A stretch of 5,491 bases of DNA from Succinivibrio sp. (GTDB lineage Bacteria; Pseudomonadota; Gammaproteobacteria; Enterobacterales; Succinivibrionaceae), in the NCBI GenBank assembly GCA_017959135.1, contig JAGDBH010000241.1, positions 1-5,491 of the forward strand, given 5' to 3'. Numbering within the stretch: the stretch's first letter is position 1; every line of letters begins with the position of its first letter. Position numbers and translations under genes: made by a program. This document shows positions 1 to 5,490 of this stretch, one piece after another. Under the pieces are notes generated by a model. It was not told where the DNA came from. It ran no database searches and saw nothing but the letters and a program-made list of their open reading frames with translations.

Positions 1-72
1 AATCGAAATTGCGATGAATACCAGAATAGGGAGAATACTGCAGTTAAGTTTTAGTTTATTGATAATGTGCAT
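1..72 (-). CDS. Partial CDS: N-terminus of a probable membrane-anchored protein
   Basis: The minus strand is open from an ATG at 72 to the left edge, giving 24 residues. They begin Met-His-Ile-Ile-Asn-Lys-Leu-Lys-Leu-Asn and then become hydrophobic (Ile-Leu-Pro-Ile-Leu-Val-Phe-Ile-Ala-Ile-Ser-Ile). A short basic start followed by a membrane helix is what signal-anchored sensors, chemoreceptors or GGDEF proteins look like, but nothing here identifies the family. No good Shine-Dalgarno precedes the ATG; an A-rich tract (minus strand 102-88) lies just upstream. The frame stays open upstream to another ATG at 162, which would add a 30-residue, lysine-rich leader; I prefer the ATG at 72 because the anchor then sits at the N-terminus. 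The gene would be divergent from uraA. A chance open frame in AT-rich DNA is possible. Confidence 0.45.
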   Translation of the reverse strand, partial: MHIINKLKLNCSILPILVFIAISI

Positions 73-122
73 GATAATCGGTATGTTATTTTTCTTTTTT
101 TGAGTAATTTTTGACGCACTTA

Positions 123-180
123 TTTTACACTTTTTTCTCTGTAAATGGGCGCTTAGATACATTCTTGAGAATCGTGTAAA
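123..180. repeat. Three TGTAAA hexamers in the divergent intergenic region
   Basis: TTTACA (124-129) faces TGTAAA (140-145) with a 10-bp spacer, and a further TGTAAA lies at 175-180. TTTACAC (124-130) and GTGTAAA (174-180) also form a perfect 7-bp inverted pair. They lie upstream of the uraA promoter and could be operator half-sites for the divergent genes, but the hexamer is AT-rich and chance is a fair explanation. Confidence 0.3.
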
Positions 181-210
181 GTCACCTGTGTCATAAAAAG
201 AAAATTATTC

Positions 211-254
211 TTCAAAACTAATGTGATTTCTGACATAATATGCAAAAATTTTTT
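211..254 (+). promoter_or_regulatory. uraA promoter with a probable UTP-sensitive start
   Basis: A sigma-70 type promoter is visible: -35 TTCAAA (211-216), a 17-bp spacer, and -10 CATAAT (234-239) preceded by TGA, which makes an extended -10. The expected start lies about seven to eight bases downstream, at A246-A248, at the end of five As (244-248) and directly before six Ts (249-254). A transcript beginning AAUUUUUU is the type that slips and adds extra U residues when UTP is plentiful. In E. coli this mechanism controls pyrBI, codBA and upp-uraA. The resulting 5' leader would be about 36 bases, with only a weak purine-rich ribosome site (AGAGA, 267-271). The promoter is well supported by its elements; the UTP control is inferred. 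Confidence 0.6.
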
Positions 255-282
255 CACTTAACTAACAGAGACGACTCAAATT

Positions 283-1482
283 ATGGATGAGATACAACTC
301 TCTGCGGCCAAAAAAACAGTGATTGGAATTCAATTTCTGTTTGTTGCTTTTGGCTCGACAGTTTTAGTCCCACTTCTCGTAGGACTTGATCCCGCAACGG
401 CGCTGTTTACAGCTGGAATAGGTACTTTACTCTTTCACTTGGTGACTGGTGGTAAAGTACCTATTTTTTTGGGCTCTAGTTTTGCATTTATTGCTCCTAT
501 CATTGCAGCCACCAAAGAGTGGGGCATGCCAGGAACTATTGCCGGTATATCCGCTGTAGCCTGTGTTTACTTTGGCATTTCATTTTTAATCAAATGGCAG
601 GGTAAACGTGTTCTGACCCGTATTTTCCCTCCTGTTGTAATTGGCCCTATCATTATTCTTATCGGTCTATCCCTAAGTGGTGCCGGTGTGGATATGGCAA
701 AGACCAACTGGACTCTGGCTATTATTTCACTTGCAACTGCTATTGTGGTTTTAACCTACTGCCGCGGTATGCTTCAGTTATTCCCTGTAATCTGTGGAAT
801 CATTGTTGGCTATGCCTTTGCTGTATATATGGGCGTTGTTGATTTTACCGCTGTAAAAGAGGCTCCATGGTTTGCTCTTCCAAGCAGTATCTCTAATTTC
901 CATCTGCCTGAGTTTGCCTGGGAACCATTTGTATTTATGATTCCTGTTGCCATCGCTCCTGTAATTGAGCATATCGGTGACGTATATGTAATCAGTGCTG
1001 TGGCTAAAAAAGACTTTATTGCAGATCCTGGTCTGCATCGCACCATGTTCGGTGACGGTCTGGCCTGTCTTGTTGCTTCATTCCTTGGTGGCCCTCCAGT
1101 TACCACCTACTCAGAGGTTACCGGTGCAATTCAGATTACAAGAGTAAGTCATCCTCAGGTTATTCGTATTGCTGCTGTTACCGCTCTGGTATTCTCAGTA
1201 TTCGGCAAGCTTTCAGCTCTGCTGCAGAGTATCCCTCCTGCAGTTTTAGGCGGAATCATGCTGCTTCTGTTCGGAAGCATCGCTTCTGTTGGTATTCAGA
1301 GCATGGTTCAGAAGAGTGTTGATATGAACAAGACCCGCAACCTTATTATTGTCAGTGTTACCTTAACCATGGGTATCGGTGGCGCAGCCTTAGGTTACGG
1401 TTCATTTATGTTCACCGGAATCGGTTTATCATCAATTGTTGCCGTAGTTCTGAATCTTGTACTGCCAAGAGGCAGAAACTAG
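283..1482 (+). CDS. uraA: Uracil permease, NCS2 family (UraA)
   Basis: This 399-residue inner-membrane protein is a nucleobase:proton symporter that imports uracil for salvage. It aligns through its length with E. coli UraA as I remember it, sharing the GSSFAFI segment of the substrate site (64-70), LFPVICGIIVGYA-like core helices (166-178), EHIGD (229-233), KKDFIADPGLHR (242-253) and the C-terminal VDMNKTRNLI stretch. The two glutamates that contact uracil in E. coli appear to be Glu229 and Glu278. The NCS2 signature reads TTYSEVTGAIQITR rather than the TTYGENIG form of E. coli, so substrate preference could differ slightly. The E. coli protein is about 30 residues longer, mainly at the C-terminus. 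The gene stands alone, without an adjacent upp, and ends at a strong terminator. The start at 283 places the first residues just before helix 1; its ribosome site is weak. Xanthine or another pyrimidine is a less likely substrate. Confidence 0.88.
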   Translation: MDEIQLSAAKKTVIGIQFLFVAFGSTVLVPLLVGLDPATALFTAGIGTLLFHLVTGGKVPIFLGSSFAFIAPIIAATKEWGMPGTIAGISAVACVYFGISFLIKWQGKRVLTRIFPPVVIGPIIILIGLSLSGAGVDMAKTNWTLAIISLATAIVVLTYCRGMLQLFPVICGIIVGYAFAVYMGVVDFTAVKEAPWFALPSSISNFHLPEFAWEPFVFMIPVAIAPVIEHIGDVYVISAVAKKDFIADPGLHRTMFGDGLACLVASFLGGPPVTTYSEVTGAIQITRVSHPQVIRIAAVTALVFSVFGKLSALLQSIPPAVLGGIMLLLFGSIASVGIQSMVQKSVDMNKTRNLIIVSVTLTMGIGGAALGYGSFMFTGIGLSSIVAVVLNLVLPRGRN

Positions 1483-1501
1483 AATTAGAATTCAAAAAAA
1501 T

Positions 1502-1525
1502 AAGGGAGCCTGAGGCTCCCTTTTT
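1502..1525. terminator. Bidirectional rho-independent terminator between uraA and rbr
   Basis: AAGGGAGCC (1502-1510) and GGCTCCCTT (1514-1522) form a perfect 9-bp, GC-rich stem with a TGA loop. On the plus strand the stem runs into TTTTT (1521-1525), ending uraA 20 bp after its stop. On the minus strand it is followed by the complement of A7 (1494-1500), so it also ends the rubrerythrin transcript. An outer inverted pair, AATTCAAA (1488-1495) and TTTGAATT (1535-1542), could lengthen the structure. Confidence 0.92.
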
Positions 1526-1542
1526 GATGCTCAAAATTTGAA

Positions 1543-2190
1543 TTAGAAATTATCGTTGTGAACTTCAAAGTAGCTCTGTGGATGATTACATACAGGGCAT
1601 AGCTCTGGAGCCTTGGTGCCAACTACAATATGACCGCAGTTACGGCATTCCCATACGGTAACACCTGATTTCTCGAATACCTCTTTAGCCTTTACGTTCT
1701 GTAATAGCTTACGGTATCTTTCCTCATGGCGCTTTTCAATTGCTGCAACACCGCGGAATTTAGCAGCCAGCTCAGGGAAGCCTTCGGCCTCTGCATCCTT
1801 TGCCATCTGATCGTACATATCGGTCCACTCGTAGTTTTCACCTTCTGCTGCAGCAAGCAGGTTTTCCTCGGTTGAACCAATACCGCCCAGCTCTTTGAAC
1901 CACATCTTAGCGTGTTCTTTTTCATTGTCTGCTGTCTTTAAGAATAACTCTGCAATCTGCTCATATCCGGCTTTCTTTGCTACAGAAGCAAAATAGGTAT
2001 ACTTATTGCGAGCCTGTGACTCACCCGCAAAAGCATTCTGAAGGTTCTTTTCTGTCTTGGTTCCTGCGTATTTGCTTCCTTTCTTAGCATCCTGCTCTAC
2101 AAAAACATTCTTGTAATGGCAGATTGGACACTCTTCTGGAGCTTCAGGACCGTCGTATACATAGCCGCATTTTGTGCAAACAAATGACAT
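1543..2190 (-). CDS. rbr: Rubrerythrin with rubredoxin domains at both ends
   Basis: Rubrerythrins are cytoplasmic non-haem peroxidases that reduce hydrogen peroxide at a diiron centre, with electrons passed from NADH through rubredoxin-type iron. This 215-residue protein has three parts. A rubredoxin-like knot at the N-terminus has C5xxC8-x12-C21xxC24. A ferritin-like four-helix domain (about 38-165) carries the expected diiron ligands: Glu57, Glu90-x2-His93, Glu118, Glu121 and Glu152-x2-His155. A second knot at the C-terminus has C182xxC185-x12-C198xxC201. Classical rubrerythrin has only the C-terminal knot and 'reverse' rubrerythrin only the N-terminal one. The start is firm: AAGGAGA (2202-2196) lies 5 bases before the ATG. 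It is 101 bp downstream of the perR-like gene on the same strand, which fits peroxide-induced control. All metal ligands are present, so it should be active. Confidence 0.93.
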   Translation of the reverse strand: MSFVCTKCGYVYDGPEAPEECPICHYKNVFVEQDAKKGSKYAGTKTEKNLQNAFAGESQARNKYTYFASVAKKAGYEQIAELFLKTADNEKEHAKMWFKELGGIGSTEENLLAAAEGENYEWTDMYDQMAKDAEAEGFPELAAKFRGVAAIEKRHEERYRKLLQNVKAKEVFEKSGVTVWECRNCGHIVVGTKAPELCPVCNHPQSYFEVHNDNF

Positions 2191-2249
2191 AGTATTCTCC
2201 TTAATCGAAAAAGAATAAGTTAAGCATGTGTGTTGGAGTTACTTATATT

Positions 2250-2282
2250 TCTGTATTTACACTCCGAATTCATAAATACAGA
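2250..2282. repeat. 10-bp inverted repeat between perR and rbr, candidate operator
   Basis: TCTGTATTTA (2250-2259) and TAAATACAGA (2273-2282) are perfect inverted copies around a 13-bp spacer. The element begins 9 bp after the perR stop and lies 60-92 bp before the rbr start. No T-tract follows on either strand, so it is not an ordinary terminator. On the minus strand a TATAAG -10-like hexamer (2248-2243) overlaps its edge, so it may sit over an rbr promoter, although no convincing -35 is visible. It does not match the known PerR or Fur box. An RNA hairpin within a perR-rbr transcript is the alternative. Confidence 0.5.
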
Positions 2283-2291
2283 GCTGAATTC

Positions 2292-2687
2292 TTAAGCGTC
2301 AGTCTTATTTTTGCAAAGTTCGCATATGCCTTCTAAAAAGACATTGCATTTTTCAATTTCGTTGTTTGTCTGATTTGCAAACAGAGACATAACTTTAGTA
2401 TAGTCTTCAATCATAATATCGCTGACCTGTTTGCATTTTTTACAGTAGAAATGTGCGTGAGGCTGAGGATTTGGATCAAAATGTGTAATACCGTCACCAA
2501 CTTCAATAGCCTGGATCTCGCCAATCTCATTTAGGAACATCAGATTACGATAAACTGTACCCAGAGACATCTTTGGGTATTCTTCCTTAATTTCGTTATA
2601 TAACTTTTCTGCGGTAGGATGGTCGATTCGTCCGCAAAGATATTCTCTTATCACGTTACGCTGTTTACTGTTTCGTCGCTGTAGCAT
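2292..2687 (-). CDS. perR: Fur-family peroxide-responsive repressor, PerR-like
   Basis: This 131-residue cytoplasmic regulator has an N-terminal winged helix, with the recognition helix near MSLGTVYRNL (40-49), and a C-terminal metal-binding dimerisation domain. The regulatory metal ligands known from Bacillus subtilis PerR all have counterparts: His23, Asp71, His77, His79 and Asp90. Asp71 lies in HFD, at the position where PerR has Asp85. Four cysteines, C82xxC85 and C122xxC125, form the structural zinc site. With Fe(II) bound, such proteins are inactivated by peroxide oxidising a histidine, which releases their promoters. The rubrerythrin gene immediately downstream is a typical PerR target and supports PerR over Fur or Zur. 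The ATG at 2687 is preceded by a weak TAGGG site (2702-2698). Family membership is certain; the PerR subtype is inferred from ligands and context. Confidence 0.85.
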   Translation of the reverse strand: MLQRRNSKQRNVIREYLCGRIDHPTAEKLYNEIKEEYPKMSLGTVYRNLMFLNEIGEIQAIEVGDGITHFDPNPQPHAHFYCKKCKQVSDIMIEDYTKVMSLFANQTNNEIEKCNVFLEGICELCKNKTDA

Positions 2688-2800
2688 AAATGGTGAACCC
2701 TATCTGTATTATTTTCATCTTTTGTCTTTTTTTAGTATAAAGACATATTTTTTATAATAAAGTAAAAAAACGTAATTTTGTTAAGTAGGTATTGTTAAAA

Positions 2801-2827
2801 ATAATAAACATTACTGTTCTTTATTAT
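2801..2827. repeat. 8-bp inverted repeat upstream of perR
   Basis: ATAATAAA (2801-2808) and TTTATTAT (2820-2827) are perfect inverted copies around an 11-bp spacer, 114-140 bp before the perR start. It could be an operator, but in DNA this AT-rich an 8-bp match may be chance. Confidence 0.3.
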
Positions 2828-2870
2828 GAAAAAAATCTGTTTAGATACAATATGTTTATTAAAGTGAGTC

Positions 2871-2897
2871 TCTTAATAGTAGTTATTTCTATTAAGA
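2871..2897 (-). repeat. 9-bp inverted repeat just after the second MFS gene
   Basis: TCTTAATAG (2871-2879) and CTATTAAGA (2889-2897) are perfect inverted copies with a 9-bp spacer, starting 3 bp beyond the MFS stop codon. In the transcript it would form an AU-rich hairpin, perhaps a 3' end or protective stem. It lacks GC pairs and a following U-tract, so it would be a poor intrinsic terminator. Confidence 0.4.
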
Positions 2898-2900
2898 AAA

Positions 2901-4100
2901 TCAAGAGGATTTTTTATCATTTTTTCTTATGTGATATACCATAAATAAATAAGAAAAAATGATAAATAATAGTGCAGAGGAAAGTCCGAAAATCAGTCTA
3001 GGTCCAAAGCTCATAACAACAGCAGTACTGATGACTGGACCTAGGATGTTGCCACACTGAGAGGCACTGTATAGTACAGAGAAGGCCTTGGTCTGACTGG
3101 TGTGACTGATATGTTTTGCCGTAATGGAGTTTGCTGCAGGAATGGTTGCACAGATGCATAAACCAAAGACAAACTGAATCATGCTGAACATTAGAATGCT
3201 GCTCGTGTGATACTGAAGCAGGTAGGCGATAGATGCACCAAGAGAGCTTAGCATCAGAACCTTTAAAAAGCCTTTCTCAGAGCCAAACTTTGACCATAAT
3301 GGAGATGCCAGAACTCCAGCAATTCCGCTAAGAGAGAAGATTATGCCTGATAGAGCCAGTGGTTCTTCAAAGGTGGTCATGCTTTCTACATAATCAGCAA
3401 GAATTGGAACAACCATCATGATTACAGCTGAATTGATCACAATACAGCTGCATAGTGAAACTATAATCGGATCTTTTAATATTCCTGAGATAGGAATAAT
3501 CTCACTGTCATCGCTGTGCTGATTATGCTTTGGAGGCTCACTTAGGAGCATTATATTGATGGCACAGATAACCGCTACCAGAATAAAAATGCACAGATAG
3601 CTGTCTCTTACACCCATAAATTCAGCCATGATACCGCCAAAGGCCGGGCCGATAATGGTTCCTAAAAGATTGATACTCTGTAGGTAGCCGATTCTAAGCT
3701 GGGTCTTTTTATGATCTGCTGATAAAGAGCTTGTAAAAGCCATAATTGCAGGCATCATTCCACAGGCAAAGCCCTGCACGGCTCGGGCAACACACAGCAT
3801 CAGAGGTGTGGTTGCAAGATAAGCGCACAGGTAGGATAGAAAAAGAAGGAAAGATACTCTTATCAGCATCTTTTTCTTTCCGAATTTATCTGCAAAATGT
3901 CCGCCGACAGGAGAAATAAAGATATTGACCACAAAGGTTACTGAATAGCACAGAGTGGTGTATAAGGCCAGATCAGAGCTTACACAGTTTAAATCCTGCT
4001 TTAGGTATACAGGCAGAAATGGCAGTACAAAGGTATTTGAACCGCTGATTATAAATACATTCAGATAAAGCAGAATTAAGGTAAAAACTGAGCTTTGCAT
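2901..4100 (-). CDS. MFS transporter, DHA1-like, downstream paralogue
   Basis: This 399-residue protein has about twelve hydrophobic segments split by a hydrophilic loop near 188-205, the usual major facilitator layout. Motif A is present after helix 2 (G67HFAD71KFG74KKK), motif B in helix 4 (R106AVQ109G110) and the antiporter motif C in helix 5 (G151PAFG155G156), which points to proton-coupled export. It aligns end to end with the upstream neighbour, sharing for instance PFLPxY, GPxFGGI and QFxxGLxxxxxPxANSI, so the pair arose by duplication and then diverged considerably. Translation is probably coupled: AAGGAT (4113-4108) overlaps the upstream stop and lies 7 bases before this ATG. The C-terminus is odd, because the last 20 codons contain an 18-bp perfect inverted repeat and a basic tail (IRKNDKKSS). 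The substrate cannot be told; drug or metabolite efflux is plausible. Confidence 0.88.
   Translation of the reverse strand: MQSSVFTLILLYLNVFIISGSNTFVLPFLPVYLKQDLNCVSSDLALYTTLCYSVTFVVNIFISPVGGHFADKFGKKKMLIRVSFLLFLSYLCAYLATTPLMLCVARAVQGFACGMMPAIMAFTSSLSADHKKTQLRIGYLQSINLLGTIIGPAFGGIMAEFMGVRDSYLCIFILVAVICAINIMLLSEPPKHNQHSDDSEIIPISGILKDPIIVSLCSCIVINSAVIMMVVPILADYVESMTTFEEPLALSGIIFSLSGIAGVLASPLWSKFGSEKGFLKVLMLSSLGASIAYLLQYHTSSILMFSMIQFVFGLCICATIPAANSITAKHISHTSQTKAFSVLYSASQCGNILGPVISTAVVMSFGPRLIFGLSSALLFIIFSYLFMVYHIRKNDKKSS
2913..2966 (-). repeat. 18-bp perfect inverted repeat inside the 3' end of the MFS gene
   Basis: TTTATCATTTTTTCTTAT (2913-2930) and ATAAGAAAAAATGATAAA (2949-2966) are exact inverted copies separated by 18 bp. 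In the MFS reading frame each arm is exactly six codons: residues 379-384 (FIIFSY), spacer 385-390, residues 391-396 (IRKNDK). The match is far longer than base composition alone would explain. The mRNA would form a long AU-rich hairpin ending 9 bases before the stop codon. No U-tract follows, so it is not a standard terminator. Confidence 0.9.
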
Positions 4101-4111
4101 GGTTCTGATCC

Positions 4112-5344
4112 TTAATCCTGATTTGCCGGAATATCAGTAACCTTAACCTGGTTTGCAGCCTTTTTGAAGGATTCAGGCGCAAAAAACAGTATGTATAATC
4201 CCATGCACAGCATAAGGATTCCTGAAAATACATAGACATAGCTGTATGAGGTTAAAGTTACAATAATACTGCCTATAATTGGGCCTAAAGCTCCGCCGAG
4301 CATCTGAGCTGATGTCATCAGGCCAAAGCCGATACCTCTTGATGAGGCAGGGGTAATCAGTACCAAAATTGAGTTTGCGGAAGGGAATATACCTGAGAAG
4401 CCCAGACCACAGATAAACTGAATAGCACCGAAGATAATAAGATTATCTGGTATACCCTGCATGGTCAGCATGAAGCCTGCGAAAATGAAGGCAACAGTAA
4501 TAGTTTTGGCAAAGCCTTTTTTCTGTCCTGTCTTTCCCCAGAAAGGAGATGCAATTGCACCTGCCAGACCTCCTGATGATAAAATCAGACCTGAAAGCAG
4601 AACTGCATTATCTGCATTGTCAGCCATACTCTGTACGTAGAGAGACATGATTGGCTGAATCTCCATAATGGCAAAATTGGTCAGACCGACACATAAAAGC
4701 AGAATGATGATGTTGACGTTTCTTAAGCAGTCCATGGTAGAAACTGTAGTTTTTTCTGCTTTTTTTATCTCCTTGTCTGCAGGAGGCTCCTTTAGGATAA
4801 AGATACTTAGAAGACAGATGGTCAGGAGGGCAGTTGAACCGATAAAAAACGAATTTCTCATGCCAAAGGAGGTAGCAAGAATACCGCCGAACAGTGGTCC
4901 TAAAATACCGCCGCAGATGTTTGAACTCTGCATCAGTCCCATGCTTAAGCCAAGCTTATTCTTAGGAGTATAGGCTGAGATCATGACCAGACATGCAGGC
5001 CATAATCCTGCTGCAATACCCTGAAAGGCACGTACTAAAAACAGTTCAAAGGGATTGGTAACTATACCGCCAAGAAAATAGGTAATAGATAAAAGAATAC
5101 TTGATCTGATAATCATTGGCTTTTTGCCCATCTTATCAGACATCTTTCCCCAGATTGGAGACATGAACGCACTTACTGCAAAGGTAATGGAGAATGTAAA
5201 GCCTGACCACATGGCGATCTCATCGCTTGTGGCATTAAGCTCATTCTGCATATACAGAGGAAGAAACGGTATCAGCATGGTGTAACTTGAACTCATCATC
5301 AAAGAAAAAGTTACCATTAGAGCTAATACAACTTTCCAGTTCAT
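4112..5344 (-). CDS. MFS drug/metabolite exporter, DHA1 family, MdtG-like
   Basis: This 410-residue inner-membrane protein has about twelve hydrophobic segments with a charged central loop (about 186-204). Motif A is complete (G66KMSD70KMG73KKP), motif B is R105AFQ108G109, and motif C is G149PLFG153G154; together these mark a proton-driven antiporter of the DHA1 drug-efflux group. The N-terminal part (NWK, IPFLPLY, MWSG, FSITF, SPxWGKMSD) closely resembles E. coli MdtG as I remember it, but substrate and orthology are not shown, so no symbol is given. The start is well supported: TTAGGA (5356-5351) lies 6 bases before the ATG. It lies 26 bp after the stop of another minus-strand gene and 11 bp before its own paralogue, so it is the middle member of an operon. 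No separate promoter is visible. Confidence 0.9.
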   Translation of the reverse strand: MNWKVVLALMVTFSLMMSSSYTMLIPFLPLYMQNELNATSDEIAMWSGFTFSITFAVSAFMSPIWGKMSDKMGKKPMIIRSSILLSITYFLGGIVTNPFELFLVRAFQGIAAGLWPACLVMISAYTPKNKLGLSMGLMQSSNICGGILGPLFGGILATSFGMRNSFFIGSTALLTICLLSIFILKEPPADKEIKKAEKTTVSTMDCLRNVNIIILLLCVGLTNFAIMEIQPIMSLYVQSMADNADNAVLLSGLILSSGGLAGAIASPFWGKTGQKKGFAKTITVAFIFAGFMLTMQGIPDNLIIFGAIQFICGLGFSGIFPSANSILVLITPASSRGIGFGLMTSAQMLGGALGPIIGSIIVTLTSYSYVYVFSGILMLCMGLYILFFAPESFKKAANQVKVTDIPANQD

Positions 5345-5370
5345 GTTTTATCCTAATTTCTTATTATTAT

Positions 5371-5490
5371 TTAAATCTTGTGTGGGAAGAATACTTTCAG
5401 TCTTTCCTTTGCGGTATCAGGGAAGATATAGCTTCCAATAATACTGAATATAAGTCCGCAGGCTGTTCCAATGACAATATTGTGGAATGA
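5371..5490 (-). CDS. Partial CDS: C-terminus of an unidentified membrane protein
   Basis: The minus strand is open from the right edge to a TAA at 5373-5371, giving 39 residues. They contain one hydrophobic helix (about NIVIGTACGLIFSIIGSYIF) and then a charged tail ending ERLKVFFPHKI. Codon choice (CTG, GGA, GAA, GCA) resembles the neighbouring genes, and the stop lies 26 bp before the MFS start, so it is probably the first visible gene of the same operon. The final membrane helix suggests another integral membrane protein, but the fragment is too short to name a family. Only the C-terminal end is inside the window. Confidence 0.72.
   Translation of the reverse strand, partial: SFHNIVIGTACGLIFSIIGSYIFPDTAKERLKVFFPHKI

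Larger units (their letters stand above)
2688..2900. other. AT-rich spacer upstream of perR with several inverted repeats
   Basis: No gene is visible here. The spacer separates the second MFS gene from perR, which read in the same direction, and should hold the perR promoter. AT richness offers many -10-like hexamers (for example TATACT on the minus strand, 2739-2734) but no convincing -35 partner. It contains inverted repeats at 2801-2827 and 2871-2897, listed separately, and a direct repeat TTGTTAA (2778-2784 and 2792-2798, 14 bp apart). A TTATAAT half-site resembling half of a PerR box occurs at about 2751-2757, but its second half is poor. There is no strong terminator for the MFS operon, so some read-through into perR is possible. 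Confidence 0.5.

Noticed and set aside
2..103. Plus-strand open frame that could be the C-terminal end of a membrane protein (33 codons to a TGA at 101-103).
   Set aside because: It is rich in ATA and AGA codons unlike the neighbouring genes and ends in a run of phenylalanines read from a T-tract; the minus-strand reading on the same bases has a more natural N-terminal anchor. It cannot be excluded at the window edge.
222..237. Possible CRP site (TGTGA then N6) overlapping the uraA promoter.
   Set aside because: The second half reads ACATA rather than TCACA, and the location across the spacer and -10 does not fit an activator site.
810..1106. Minus-strand open frames inside uraA (also 778-1038).
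   Set aside because: They are shadows of the strongly supported uraA frame, with no ribosome site and low-complexity or unlikely proteins.
1692..1925. Second minus-strand frame within rubrerythrin.
   Set aside because: It overlaps the diiron domain in another frame and resembles no protein; the rbr frame has all metal ligands.
2740..2760. Possible PerR box upstream of perR (TTATAAT half-site).
   Set aside because: Only one half matches well; in DNA this AT-rich, similar partial matches occur several times, so I do not call an operator.
2829..2846. Possible minus-strand terminator (ATCT-AAAC-AGAT followed by T7) after the MFS operon.
   Set aside because: The stem has only four pairs, mostly A-T, which is too weak for intrinsic termination.
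4668..4973. Plus-strand open frame inside the MdtG-like gene (and 5287-5490 across its start).
   Set aside because: Both are antisense shadows of well supported minus-strand genes, without ribosome sites or recognisable proteins.
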